Of a DNA stretch of 64,000 nt, positions 28,020 to 38,051 are shown in pieces. Under the pieces are notes generated by a model. The model had not been told where the DNA came from, ran no database searches, and was given only the letters and a program-made list of their open reading frames with translations. The translations under genes were made by a program, and so were the position numbers. Positions within the stretch are counted from its first letter, which is position 1. Each line of letters opens with the position of its first letter. Source of the stretch: Xanthomonas translucens pv. cerealis (GTDB lineage Bacteria > Pseudomonadota > Gammaproteobacteria > Xanthomonadales > Xanthomonadaceae); assembly GCF_006838285.1 (NCBI RefSeq), contig NZ_CP038228.1, positions 3,286,001 to 3,350,000 of the forward strand, read 5' to 3'.

Positions 28020-28160
28020 TTACGACCTTCTGAGCAGTAGTGCCAAGAAGCCTCTGGCGATCAACTGCAAGCTGGTGTTGAGGTTGCGTTTGCAGTTCTT
28101 CCATAGCAGTGGGTTCTTCTGCACCCGCGTAAAACTGCACTCGACACGCCGTTTGGGCAT
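28020..28160 (-). pseudogene. C-terminal remnant of an insertion-sequence transposase
   Basis: Reading leftward from 28160 the frame gives MPKRRVECSFTRVQKNPLLW, then KNCKRNLNTSLQ ... FLALLLRRS and a stop. The RRVE-x-x-F block and the LNTSLQ...LALLLRR ending match the C-terminus of a DDE transposase family common in Xanthomonas (IS4/IS5-like; exact family not certain). Nothing of the upstream catalytic part remains, and no terminal inverted repeats were found. It marks an old insertion at the edge of the accessory patch. Confidence 0.65.
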
Positions 28161-28423
28161 GCCTTGAAGGTATGCACAGCGCGCAGAGGCGGCTCAACAG
28201 ACCAGCTCAAAGGCTTTTGTTAACCGCGCTCGATCTTGTCCGCATTTGTCTACAGGCCATCCAACGACAGCGTTATGATTCGAGCGAGCCTCTGCTGAGG
28301 CTCTCACTACTTGAATCGCACATTTTTAATGGTTTCGCATCCTGGCACGCCAGCGTTGCGGCGTGCCTGTGCATGTCGTTCCGGCGTGGTCGTTTCGCAG
28401 CTCCCTATCGAAGGTCCGCCTGC
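28161..28423. other. Leader region of the S53 peptidase gene
   Basis: No gene is supported here. A perfect hairpin GAGCCTC-TGCT-GAGGCTC lies at 28286-28303, about 120 bp before the peptidase ATG, and could be a terminator of leftover upstream transcription or part of the mRNA leader. The long in-frame extension of the peptidase frame to 28172 lacks a signal peptide and is rejected. Confidence 0.45.
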
Positions 28424-30514
28424 ATGAAAGATGCCTCCCTGCTTCGCTGCCTCCCCCTGCACCTGGCCTGCCTGGCCGGGCTGTCCACGCCTGCGATCAG
28501 CGCCGCGCAGAGCGGCCAGACCGCGACGCCGGAGATCGCCCATCTCCCGGCACAGCTGCAAAGCGCCAAGCAACTCGGCGCGCTGACGGCAAGTGCGCCG
28601 ATCAGTGTGGTGATGACCCTGCCGTTGAAGGACGGTGCCGGTGCCTACGACTACGCGATGCACGTCTCGCGACCGGGCGATCCGCTGTATGGGCACTACC
28701 TGACCCCGAGCGAATTCGCGGCGCGCTTCGGCACGCGGCAGAGCGACATCGACGCGGTCAAGGCCTTCGCCCAGGCGCATGGAATGCAGGTCAAGAGCAT
28801 CGGCGGCGCCGGCTCGCTGATCACCTTGAAGGCGCCCGCCAGCACCTTCGCCCACCATCTCGGGGTGAACTTCGGGCGCTACCAGGCCAGCGACGGCAAG
28901 ACCTTCTTTTCGGCCGATCGGCAACCGCAATTGCCCCGCGAGATCGCCAGCCACGTCGGCGGCATCGTCGGACTCAACGACGCCGTCCGCTTCGCGCCGC
29001 TGGCCATCCGCGCGCCGGTGAGGCCTGCGGCGATGGCCGACGATCACACCAGTGGCAATGCGCATGCGGCGACCGAATCCGCCGGCCACGGCCCCAACGG
29101 CGGCCTGAGTCCGCAGGACATCCGCACGGCCTATGCCATTCCCGCGCAACTGGCACCGGGCAAGCAGGAGACCCTTGCGCTGTTCGAACAAGGCGGCTTC
29201 CTGAGCAGCGATATCGCCACCTACGTCAGGAAGTTCGGACTGCCGAACGTGCCGGTGAAGGTGCGCAACGTCAACGGCTATGCCGGTGCGGTCAACGATA
29301 CAGGCGTCGCTGGCGAGGCGGCGCTGGACATCGACATGGCGATCGCGGTGAATCCGCAATTGCAGCAGATCCAGGTCTACGAAGAAGGCGACGATCCGTA
29401 TCCGGTGGCGCTGCTGGCGGCACTGGGCGCCATCGCCGACGACAATACCGCGCAGACGGTGAGCATTTCCTACGGGGTGGACGAGGAAATCCTGGGCAAT
29501 GCGGCGCTCGCCGCGGAAGGCCAGGTGCTGACGCAGATGGTCGCGCAAGGCCAGGGGGTCTATGTCAGTTCCGGCGACCAGGGCGCCTACGGACGCACCG
29601 GCAGCGGCCTGCACGGCGAGGATCCCGGCACCCAGCCGTTGGTCACCTCGGTCGGCGGCACCGCGCTGTTCACCCGGCAGAACGGCAGCTACCTGAACGA
29701 AGAAACCTGGAACCTGCTCGGCAAGGGCGAAGGCGCCACAGGCGGTGGCATCAGTGCCTACTGGCCGATCCCGGACTACCAGCTGATCGCCGACGCCCAG
29801 GGCAAGCAGACGTCGATCGCCGCGCCCAACCACGGCTCGTCCACGCAACGCAATTTCCCGGACGTGGCCGCCGTGGCCAGCCTCAGCACGCCGGTCGCAG
29901 TCTATTCCGAACTGGAAGGTGGCTGGATCAACATGGGCGGCACCAGCGTCTCGGCGCCGATCTGGGCCAGCTTCATGTCCATTGCCGACCAGGCGCACCA
30001 GTACGCGGGACTGGGGCGGATCGGCTTCGCCAATCCGTTCCTTTACGGCGATATCGACGGTGCCGTCTCGCTCGATACCAAAGACGTGCTCAAGGGCAGC
30101 AATGGCAACGCCAACCTGTTCGGCGGCGTCGCCGGCTTCTCTGCCGGCAAGGGCTACGACAACGTGACCGGGCTGGGTTCGATGCTGTCTTCCTGGCTGC
30201 TGATCGACTCGCTGCTCACTGCGCACGACAGCAGCACGCCACCGCCGAACCAGGCGCGCGGCGTGCACGCCAGCCCGACCACGACGACGAGCACGCTGGA
30301 ATGGAGCACGGCGGACAACGCGACCGGGTACGAGCTGATCGCGGAAGACTACGCCAGCGGCGAGGTGAGCGGCTACGCGCTCACCCGCGGCACGCGCTAC
30401 ACGTTCAAGGACCTCAAGCCGAACACCTACTACGCGTTCCTGGTCATCGCACTGAACAAGGGCGGGGCGACGCAGAGTTCGCCGGTGATCGTCAAGACCG
30501 CGAAGAAGAGCTAG
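28424..30514 (+). CDS. Secreted S53 family (sedolisin/pseudomonalisin-type) serine-carboxyl peptidase
   Basis: A 696-residue secreted acid protease precursor. A signal peptide (about residues 1-28) is followed by a pro-kumamolisin activation domain (about 45-190) with HYLTPSEFAARFG. The catalytic domain (about 230-590) has Glu298 and Asp302 (GEAALDIDMA), oxyanion Asp385 (SSGDQGAYG) and nucleophile Ser508 (GGTSVSAPIWA). The Ca-site block GYDNVTGLGS is kept. A C-terminal fibronectin type III domain (about 610-696) is probably for substrate binding. The ATG at 28424 fits the signal peptide. All catalytic residues are present. Role in extracellular protein degradation is inferred. Confidence 0.94.
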   Translation: MKDASLLRCLPLHLACLAGLSTPAISAAQSGQTATPEIAHLPAQLQSAKQLGALTASAPISVVMTLPLKDGAGAYDYAMHVSRPGDPLYGHYLTPSEFAARFGTRQSDIDAVKAFAQAHGMQVKSIGGAGSLITLKAPASTFAHHLGVNFGRYQASDGKTFFSADRQPQLPREIASHVGGIVGLNDAVRFAPLAIRAPVRPAAMADDHTSGNAHAATESAGHGPNGGLSPQDIRTAYAIPAQLAPGKQETLALFEQGGFLSSDIATYVRKFGLPNVPVKVRNVNGYAGAVNDTGVAGEAALDIDMAIAVNPQLQQIQVYEEGDDPYPVALLAALGAIADDNTAQTVSISYGVDEEILGNAALAAEGQVLTQMVAQGQGVYVSSGDQGAYGRTGSGLHGEDPGTQPLVTSVGGTALFTRQNGSYLNEETWNLLGKGEGATGGGISAYWPIPDYQLIADAQGKQTSIAAPNHGSSTQRNFPDVAAVASLSTPVAVYSELEGGWINMGGTSVSAPIWASFMSIADQAHQYAGLGRIGFANPFLYGDIDGAVSLDTKDVLKGSNGNANLFGGVAGFSAGKGYDNVTGLGSMLSSWLLIDSLLTAHDSSTPPPNQARGVHASPTTTTSTLEWSTADNATGYELIAEDYASGEVSGYALTRGTRYTFKDLKPNTYYAFLVIALNKGGATQSSPVIVKTAKKS

Positions 30515-30571
30515 CGCTCAGGCCGCCGTCCGGGCCGTGCGCGGCCCGGACCGGCACGGCGCACGCGGCGC

Positions 30572-31117
30572 CTAGAACGGATCGCTGCCCGGACGCAGGT
30601 CGATGCCCAGGATCGCCGCCAGCCGCTGCATGTCCTCGTCGTCGCGGCTGAGCGCCATCCAGCCGGCGCGGCCGTCACCGCCGGTGTCCCAGCACCAGAT
30701 GCTGTAGCCGTACTCGCGCAGGCGGTCGTAGGCGACCGCCAGCAGCGAGGCGGTGTCGTGGGCGCCGAGGAAGTCCTCGTCGTCGAGGTCGCCGCCCCAG
30801 TCGATGCGCAGGTTCCAGCGCGCGGCCAGTTCGTCGATCGCACCGATCAGCGCTACGGTATCGCCGCCGTCCACGTAGAAGCCGGAGGTCCAGTCGATGG
30901 CGTCCTTCAGTGTCCACAGCCAGCCGTCGCCGTCGCTCTCCACTTCGCCCGCCACCTCGCGATAGGCGTTGAACTGGCGCAGCGCGGTTTCGTCGTCGCC
31001 GGGATTGATCAGCAGCAGCAGGTTCCAGATCAGCCCCTGCTGGGTATCCGGATCGTCGTCGTCCGCGTCGCCGCTGAGGTCGTCGGGGTCTTCGTAGTCG
31101 GCGCTGTTGTCGGGCAT
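30572..31117 (-). CDS. Acidic conserved hypothetical protein (DUF6630-like)
   Basis: A 181-residue acidic soluble protein. The N-terminus is a run of Asp/Glu (DYEDPDDLSGDADDDDPD). It is followed by a conserved-looking domain with LLLLINPGDDETALRQFNAY, WTLKDAIDWTSGFYVDGGD and YSIWCWDTGGDGRAGWMALS. The domain resembles DUF6630 proteins, tentatively. The start at 31117 was chosen over a 47-residue Arg-rich extension that overlaps the divergent promoter region. Function unknown. Confidence 0.78.
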   Translation of the reverse strand: MPDNSADYEDPDDLSGDADDDDPDTQQGLIWNLLLLINPGDDETALRQFNAYREVAGEVESDGDGWLWTLKDAIDWTSGFYVDGGDTVALIGAIDELAARWNLRIDWGGDLDDEDFLGAHDTASLLAVAYDRLREYGYSIWCWDTGGDGRAGWMALSRDDEDMQRLAAILGIDLRPGSDPF

Positions 31118-31262
31118 GGTGGCGGATCTGTGCTGCGGAATGCGCAGTGTGACGCGCCGGGCGCGGCGACGGAAGCGCGGCGACACTCGGCAGCGGCGCC
31201 GCAGACGTTTATCCTTCGCCCCCGGAAGACGGCGCCACCCGCCGCCAAGCGAACCCACGACG

Positions 31263-31508
31263 ATGCCCGATACCCCTCCCGATCACCTGGCGATCAGCCC
31301 GCAGAGCCCGTTTCACGATGCGCAGGCGCTGGCGCGCGGCGTCGGCATCCGCTTCAACGGCGTGGAGCGCGACAACGTGGAGGAGTATTCGGTCAGCGAA
31401 GGCTGGATCCGCGTGCAGGTCGGCAAGGCGCGCGACCGCCGCGGCAATCCGATGACGATGAAGATCAACGGCCAGGTCGAGGCGTACTACCTGGAAAAAA
31501 CCGCCTGA
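31263..31508 (+). CDS. DUF3297 family protein
   Basis: An 81-residue protein with the family pattern DHLAISPQSPFHDAQALARG, GIRFNGVERDNVEEYSVSEG and MKINGQVEAYYLE. It is widespread in proteobacteria and glutathione-related contexts have been suggested, but function is not established. The ATG at 31263 gives the standard N-terminus. Its stop lies 21 bp from the stop of the convergent ABC permease gene. Confidence 0.9.
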   Translation: MPDTPPDHLAISPQSPFHDAQALARGVGIRFNGVERDNVEEYSVSEGWIRVQVGKARDRRGNPMTMKINGQVEAYYLEKTA

Positions 31509-31529
31509 GCGCCGCCCGCGGCCGCCGGC

Positions 31530-32287
31530 TCAGGACTTGAGCCGGTAGCCGCTGCGGAAGATCGCCCAGACCACGCTCAGGCACAACGCCAGGAACACCC
31601 CGGTCATGCCCGCGCTGACCGCGATGTGCACGTCGGCCTTGCCGAAGAACGCCCAGCGGAAGCCGCTGACCAGGTACACCACCGGGTTGAACCAGCTGAT
31701 CTTCTGCCACAGCGGCGGCAGCATGCTGATCGAGTAGAAGCTGCCGCCGAGGAAGGTCAGCGGGGTCACCACCATCAGCGGGATCACCTGCAGCTTCTCG
31801 AAGCCGTCGGCCCAGATGCCGATGATGAAACCGAACAGGCTGAAGGTCAGCGCGGTCAGCACCAGGAAGCCGAACATCCACAGCGGATGGGCGATCTCGT
31901 ACGGCACGAACGCGCGCGCGGTGAGCAGGATCAGCAGGCCCAGCAGCACCGACTTGCTCGCCGCCGCGCCGACATAACCGATCACCACCTCCCACCACGC
32001 CACCGGCGCCGACAGCACCTCGTAGATGGTGCCGGCCCAGCGCGGCATGTAGATGCCGAACGAGGCGTTGGAAACGCTCTCGTTGAGCAGCGACAGCATC
32101 ACCAACCCGGGGATGATGTAGGCGCCATAGCTGATCCCGTCGATGGCGCCCATGCGCGAGCCGATCGCCGCGCCGAACACCACGAAGTACAGCGAGGTCG
32201 ACAGCACCGGTGAGGCGATCGACTGGGTGAGCGTGCGGAAAGTGCGCGCCATCTCGAAACGGTAGATCGCGGCGATCGCATGCAGGT

Positions 32288-32291
<4 letters not shown>
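31530..32291 (-). CDS. ABC-2 type exporter permease
   Basis: A 253-residue inner-membrane protein with six membrane segments of the ABC2_membrane family. It has the block [20 protein letters not shown] and [20 protein letters not shown] typical of drug- or polysaccharide-type exporters such as YadH. Its ATG overlaps the stop of the ATPase gene by four bases. The transported substrate is unknown. Confidence 0.93.
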
Positions 32292-33235
<944 letters not shown>

Positions 33236-33263
33236 GGGAGGCCTGGGCGGGAGTCGGGACCGG

Positions 33264-33305
33264 GGGCCAGGGGCCAGGGGCCAGGGGCCAGGGGCCAGGG
33301 GCCAG
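33264..33305. repeat. (GGGCCAG)6 tandem repeat
   Basis: Six exact copies of a 7-bp unit lie directly upstream of the ABC ATPase gene, 29 bp from its start codon. Copy number may change by slippage and would alter promoter or leader spacing. No other gene-like content is present between 33236 and 33414. Confidence 0.9.
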
Positions 33306-33414
33306 GGAGCCTAGCAGCAGTAAAGTGTTTGTTGCGGCTACAGCGCCAAACCATGCGTTGCGTCTGCGCAGACACGCTACCAGATCAAGCGCATCTCCGG
33401 GTCCCCGGTCCCGA

Positions 33415-35052
33415 TCAACTCTTTCGCCTAGCCTCCAGCAAATCCAGATTACGGATCAGCCGGCGCGCGATCTCGTCGGAAATCTTGCGCTGGCGGGTCA
33501 GCTTGAACAGTTCCTGGCGTTCGGCCTGCAGGCCGGCGTGACGCAGCTGGCGCAGCACGTCGTCCAGCCGCCGCGCCTCTTCCGGATCGCTCTCCATCGC
33601 CTCGCCGTGGTCGAGGTGGCGCTGGTACAGGGCGCTGACCCGGATCGCCGCCTCGTTGTAGAGATCGGCGTGTTCGCTGTCATGCACCAGCCGCTGGCGC
33701 AGCTTCTCCACCGCCACCAGCGCCGCGCGCGAGGATTCGCGCCGCGCCAGGTCTTCCTCGAGGCGGTCGCTGGGTTCCTCCGGCAGTTCAAGGCCGCGCA
33801 GCAGCCGCGGCAGCGCCACGCTGGCGACCAGCAGCGAGGTGACGATCACCGCGCTGGCCAGGAAGATCACCAGGTCGCGCGCCGGGAACGCGGCGCCGGT
33901 CGGCAGCGCCAGCGGCAGGGTCAGCACGCCGGCCAGGGTGATGGCGCCGCGCACGCCGGCCAGCGAGGTGGCCACGATGATCCGCGACGGCGGACTGCGC
34001 CGTTCCTCGCCACGGCGCCGCGCCTTGAGCAGATTCCAGCGCAGCGACAGCCACACCCAGACGAAGCGCAGCAGCAGCAGGCCGAGGTAGATCGCCAGCG
34101 CGTAGCACAGCAGCCACCACGGATTGAGGTGCCCGGCCTCGTCGATGTTGTGCACCGCGCCCTGCACGATCCCCGGCAACTGCTCGCCGAGCAGCACGAA
34201 CATGATGCCGTTGAGGGTGAACTGGACCATGTCCCACACCGCCGAGCGCTGCACGCGCATGCTGCCAGGGGCGCGGCCGCTCAGCTCCACGTAGCTCATG
34301 CTGATGCCGGCGGCGACCGCGGCAAGGATGCCGGAGGCGTTGATCGCCTCGGCCAGCAGGTAAGCGGCGAACGGCAGCAGCAGGTTGACCAGGATCGCCG
34401 CGCCCGGCTCCTCGCCGACCTGGCGCCAGATCCAGCGCTGCGCCAGGCTCGCGCCCAGGGTCACGCCGATGCCGGCGGCGACGCCGACCAGCGCCACCCA
34501 CAGGAAGGTCAGCGAGGCGGCGGCCAGCGAGAACGTGCCGGTCATCGCGGCGGCCACCGCGAACTGGAAGCAGACCAGGCCGGATGCGTCGTTGAGCAGC
34601 GATTCGCCCTCCAGGATGTGCATCAGCCGCTTCGGGATCGGCGCCCGTGCCGCGATCGAGGACACCGCGATCGGATCGGTCGGCGACACCACTGCGGCCA
34701 GCGCGAACGCCACCGCCAGCGGCATCGCCGGGATCATCCAGTGGATCAGGAAGCCGGCGCCGACCACGGTGAACACCACCAGGCCCAGCGCCAGTTCCAG
34801 GATGGCGCCCTTGTCGCGGAACAGGCCCTGCTTGGGGATGCGCCAGCCGTCCAGGAACAGCAGCGGCGGCAGGAACAGCAGGAAGAACAGCTCCGGCTCC
34901 AGCGCGTAGCCCTTCTTGAACACCCCGGCGATGACCGCGCCCAGGCCGATCTGCACCAGCGGCAACGGCAGCGAAAACGGCAATACGCGGACCAGATAGC
35001 CGCTGGCCACCACCGCCAGCAACATCGCCAACACCACTTCGATCGAATGCAT
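33415..35052 (-). CDS. CPA1 family Na+/H+ antiporter
   Basis: A 545-residue inner-membrane antiporter. About twelve hydrophobic segments cover residues 5-410, with the CPA1 blocks [29 protein letters not shown] and [20 protein letters not shown], which contain the ion-binding Asp residues. [15 protein letters not shown] lies near the end of the membrane domain. A soluble helical C-terminal domain of about 130 residues follows, as in NhaP/YjcE-type proteins. The ATG at 35052 gives the normal N-terminus ([11 protein letters not shown]). Role: pH and sodium homeostasis by family. Confidence 0.93.
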   Translation of the reverse strand: MHSIEVVLAMLLAVVASGYLVRVLPFSLPLPLVQIGLGAVIAGVFKKGYALEPELFFLLFLPPLLFLDGWRIPKQGLFRDKGAILELALGLVVFTVVGAGFLIHWMIPAMPLAVAFALAAVVSPTDPIAVSSIAARAPIPKRLMHILEGESLLNDASGLVCFQFAVAAAMTGTFSLAAASLTFLWVALVGVAAGIGVTLGASLAQRWIWRQVGEEPGAAILVNLLLPFAAYLLAEAINASGILAAVAAGISMSYVELSGRAPGSMRVQRSAVWDMVQFTLNGIMFVLLGEQLPGIVQGAVHNIDEAGHLNPWWLLCYALAIYLGLLLLRFVWVWLSLRWNLLKARRRGEERRSPPSRIIVATSLAGVRGAITLAGVLTLPLALPTGAAFPARDLVIFLASAVIVTSLLVASVALPRLLRGLELPEEPSDRLEEDLARRESSRAALVAVEKLRQRLVHDSEHADLYNEAAIRVSALYQRHLDHGEAMESDPEEARRLDDVLRQLRHAGLQAERQELFKLTRQRKISDEIARRLIRNLDLLEARRKS

Positions 35053-35305
35053 GCTCGTCCGGACGGCGGCGCCGCGCCGCCGGCACCGCACCATGAATGG
35101 GGGAAGCGGCAAGCAAAGCGCACCGCAGGCGCGATGTCCAGTGGCATGTCCGCACGGTATTCATGCGCCGGCACGCCACGGCGCAGACGCTGCTCCGCCG
35201 TGGCGGCGAGACTTGCGCGACCCGGCACCGCGCCGCAGCACGCGTTACCATCGAACCGATCTGTGCGCAGACCGAACCCAGCGTGCCGCCGCCGTCGGAG
35301 ACTCC

Positions 35306-35974
35306 ATGCTTACTATCCAAGAACTCAACCGCTTCCTCGACGACCCGGCGGTAAGCGACAACGTCACCCAGGTCTGGAACCTGATCGGCCAGCATTTCGA
35401 GCAGGCCCAGGCGAGCCTGCCGCCCGACCAGGCGATGCCGCGGCGCGAACTGTCGTTCCACGATCATGTGCGGCTGTTGGGCTATCTGTGCATGCTGCTG
35501 GAGGGAATTCCCGGCGACCTGGTGGAGATCGGTGTGTGGAAGGGCAAATCGCTGGTGCTGATGAACGAGCTCAGCAATCGCCAGCGCCGGGTGATCGGCC
35601 TGGATCCGTTCGCCTTGCCGAACCAGTTCGAGGAATTCAACCACTATCGCGAGCTGCTGCTGCCCAATGCGCAGTTCATCCGTGGCTACTCGGAGTTCTG
35701 CGCCCAGCACTTCTACAACATGAAGCCGGAAGTGGCCTTGCTGCATATCGACGGCGGCCACACCGGACGCAACGTGTTGCTCGATTTCCTGCTGTACGGA
35801 CCCAGCGTGATCAGCGGCGGGTTCGTGGTGTTCGACGATTACGGCGACCACAAGTACTCGCCGGAAGTCGGCCCGGCGGTCGATCTGCTCCGCGCCACCG
35901 GCTACTTCAACGGTTTCCATGTGCTGGGCTGCGCGCATGGCTTCGAGAACAGCTATGTGCTGCAGCGCCTGTGA
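35306..35974 (+). CDS. Class I SAM-dependent methyltransferase
   Basis: A 222-residue soluble protein. The SAM-binding loop is DLVEIGVWKGKSL (about residue 72). An acidic block VALLHIDGGHTGRNV and the ISGGFVVFDDYGD strand match Methyltransf_24/TylF-like enzymes that methylate small molecules or sugars. The ATG at 35306 is preceded by GTCGGAGACTCC, a fair ribosome-binding site. It is divergent from the antiporter gene and convergent with the UdgX gene. The substrate is unknown. Confidence 0.82.
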   Translation: MLTIQELNRFLDDPAVSDNVTQVWNLIGQHFEQAQASLPPDQAMPRRELSFHDHVRLLGYLCMLLEGIPGDLVEIGVWKGKSLVLMNELSNRQRRVIGLDPFALPNQFEEFNHYRELLLPNAQFIRGYSEFCAQHFYNMKPEVALLHIDGGHTGRNVLLDFLLYGPSVISGGFVVFDDYGDHKYSPEVGPAVDLLRATGYFNGFHVLGCAHGFENSYVLQRL

Positions 35975-36037
35975 GCCAGCGGCAGCCCGGCGCCGCGTGA
36001 CGCATCGGTTCGCAGAGCGTCAGGCGCGGCGCCGCGA

Positions 36038-37486
36038 TCAGCGGCCAGGTCGCGCATCCGCGCTGCGCGGGATGTGCGTGGCCTGGGCCAGCTCGCGCAG
36101 GTCGTCCACGAACCCGCGATAGGCCGCCTCGCCGGCATCGCCGCCGCGCTGGCGCAGTACCCACGACGGATGCACCGTGGCCAGCGCGCGGCTGCCGTCG
36201 GCCAGCGTCTGCCACTGCCCGCGCTGCGCCATCAACGCAAAGTCGTTGCCGAGCACCGCGCGCGCCGCGGTAGCGCCCAGGCACAGCACCACGCGCGGCC
36301 GTACCCGCGCCAGCTCGCCAGCCAGCCAGAAGCGGCATGCCTCGACATGGGCCCGGTCGGGATTGCGATGCAGCCGCGCCTTGCCGCGCTGCTCGAAGCG
36401 GAAATGCTTGACCGCATTGGTCACGTACAGCCCGGCGCGGGCGATGCCGAGTTCGTGCAGCGCGCGATCGAACAGGCGCCCGGCCGGACCGACGAACGGC
36501 CGCCCGCTCAGGTCTTCCTCGTCGCCGGGCTGCTCGCCCACCACCATCAGCGCCGCGTCGTGCGGCCCCTCGCCGAACACCGTCTGCGTGGCCGGTTGCC
36601 ACAGCGGACAGCGCCGGCACTCAAGCGCCGCCGCGCGCAGCGCCCCGAGGCTGCCGTCGGTTGCGACCACGGCCGGCGGCGGCGCTGCGGGAATGCGCCG
36701 GCGCACCGGCGCCGGCGCACGCTCGGCCATCTCGCGCACGCGCTGCCCAGCCTCGCGGATCAGGCCCGGCAGCAACTGCGTTTCCGGCAGGTTCTTCCAG
36801 TATTTCTGCGGCATCTCCTGGCGCATCATGTCCGGATTGAGCCGCGCCGGATTGAAGATGTTGGCGTAGTAGGTGCGCCACAACGCATCCTGCGCATCGT
36901 CGGCCGGCGCATCGGCGCGCTGCGCGCCGGCGCCGAACTGCAGCGCCGCGCCATCCCAGCGCACACTGCGGTACGGGGTCAGGATCGCCCAACGCATGCC
37001 GGCGAAACGGCGCGCGAAGAACGGCGCGACGCGATCGACGATGCAATGTTCCGGCTCGAACCAGGCCACAAACGTCTCCTCCTCACCAGGCACCTCGCGA
37101 AAGCGCACGAACGCCTTCATCTTGTGGCTATCGCGGCGCACCGCCTGCGCCCACTGCTGCGCCCGATGCACATCGGCATCGGTGACCCGCTGCAACAGCG
37201 CCCGCTCGCCCGATGCGATCCGCCACAACAACCGATACAGCACGGCATGCCGCTGCGGATCGCGATGGCACAACACCGCCCCGGCCAAGGCCAGAAATTC
37301 GGCGGAAACCCGCGGCGCCGCCACCGTCGCCGGCAACGCCGCCACATCGGTCCCGGCCAGCAACCCGCCCTGCGCACCCCCTTCCCAGACCAGCGACTCC
37401 GGCGCCACCTGCGCACACCACGCCGCCCGCGCCGCCGCCCGCCACGCCTCCAGACACCATGGCGGCACCACCTCAGCCCGAAACAC
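36038..37486 (-). CDS. UdgX-type uracil-DNA glycosylase fused to a DUF4130 domain
   Basis: A 482-residue fusion. Residues 1-235 form the 'probable DNA metabolism' DUF4130 domain (DSHKMKAFVRFREV, WAILTPYRSVRWDG, MPQKYWKNLPET). Residues 275-470 form a family 4/UdgX-like uracil-DNA glycosylase with [4Fe-4S] cysteines starting CRRCPLW (290, 293), the active site GEQPGDEEDLSGRPFVGPAG and motif HPSWVL. The UdgX R-loop is present as KHFRFEQRGKARLHRNP. His373 aligns with the histidine that in mycobacterial UdgX becomes covalently linked to uracil-DNA. It begins with GTG at 37486. Its usual neighbour, the TIGR03916-type radical SAM gene, lies 565 bp away instead of adjacent. Confidence 0.9.
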   Translation of the reverse strand: MFRAEVVPPWCLEAWRAAARAAWCAQVAPESLVWEGGAQGGLLAGTDVAALPATVAAPRVSAEFLALAGAVLCHRDPQRHAVLYRLLWRIASGERALLQRVTDADVHRAQQWAQAVRRDSHKMKAFVRFREVPGEEETFVAWFEPEHCIVDRVAPFFARRFAGMRWAILTPYRSVRWDGAALQFGAGAQRADAPADDAQDALWRTYYANIFNPARLNPDMMRQEMPQKYWKNLPETQLLPGLIREAGQRVREMAERAPAPVRRRIPAAPPPAVVATDGSLGALRAAALECRRCPLWQPATQTVFGEGPHDAALMVVGEQPGDEEDLSGRPFVGPAGRLFDRALHELGIARAGLYVTNAVKHFRFEQRGKARLHRNPDRAHVEACRFWLAGELARVRPRVVLCLGATAARAVLGNDFALMAQRGQWQTLADGSRALATVHPSWVLRQRGGDAGEAAYRGFVDDLRELAQATHIPRSADARPGR

Positions 37487-37556
37487 ACTTCAACCCTAGC
37501 ATCACCCCACCTGCACCCACACGACACCAGCGCCACCATCACCACAACGATAGCCG

Positions 37557-37692
<136 letters not shown>

Positions 37693-37695
37693 TGG

Positions 37696-37935
37696 TGATC
37701 TTGCTTTTAAACCTTCCCGCCTTAAAGCGAGCCGAGCACCGCAGCGGCGAGCGGCCGAAGAGGCGCCCTTGTTTGAGCGAAGCGAGTTTGGGCGCCGTGC
37801 CGCTCGTCGCGAGGAGCGCAGGGCACCGGTGCGGCTGTATCGCACCGGCTCGTGTCGGGCGGGAGCGGTTTTGGTTACTTTTGCCAAGACAAAAGTGACT
37901 CGCGCCGACCGGCGCGAAAGCTCTTGATCTTGCTT
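37696..37935. repeat. Dispersed palindromic element flanked by 11-bp direct repeats
   Basis: A segment of about 0.2 kb bounded by TGATCTTGCTT at 37696-37706 and 37925-37935. Inside are inverted repeats: GGCGCCC...GGGCGCC (37764-37798) and ACTTTTG-CCAAGA-CAAAAGT (37877-37896). The GGTTTTGGTTACTTTTGCC stretch resembles a sequence I associate with intergenic repeats in Xanthomonas. No transposase is encoded. The flanking repeats may be a target-site duplication or part of the element. It separates the two hexamer arrays. Confidence 0.6.
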
Positions 37936-38010
37936 CAGCTTCAGCTTCTGCAGTTGCAGTTGCGGCTGCGGTTGCAGTTGCAGTTGCAGTTGCAGTTGCA
38001 ATTGCAGCAA
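37936..38010. repeat. Second hexanucleotide array (GCAGTT)n
   Basis: About 75 bp of six-base units, mostly GCAGTT with GCGGCT, GCGGTT and GCAATT variants, beginning with three CAGCTT units. The unit is not a rotation of the first array's unit but is its near-complement (GCAGTT against GCTGTT). The array ends 40 bp before the stop of the radical SAM gene. Confidence 0.88.
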
Positions 38011-38051
38011 TCATCGCAACAGCCCAGCCACTACAGCCCCACAGCACAGAG

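Noticed and set aside
27631..28197. 188-codon minus-strand frame across the accessory gene
   Set aside because: It is antisense to the Ser/Pro-rich gene and reads the transposase remnant out of frame; the correct transposase frame is 28160-28020.
28172..28423. N-terminal extension of the S53 peptidase
   Set aside because: It lacks a signal peptide and reads through the transposase edge; the ATG at 28424 yields a normal signal peptide.
28307..30268. 653-codon frame antisense to the S53 peptidase
   Set aside because: It has no domain pattern and mirrors the codon structure of the peptidase.
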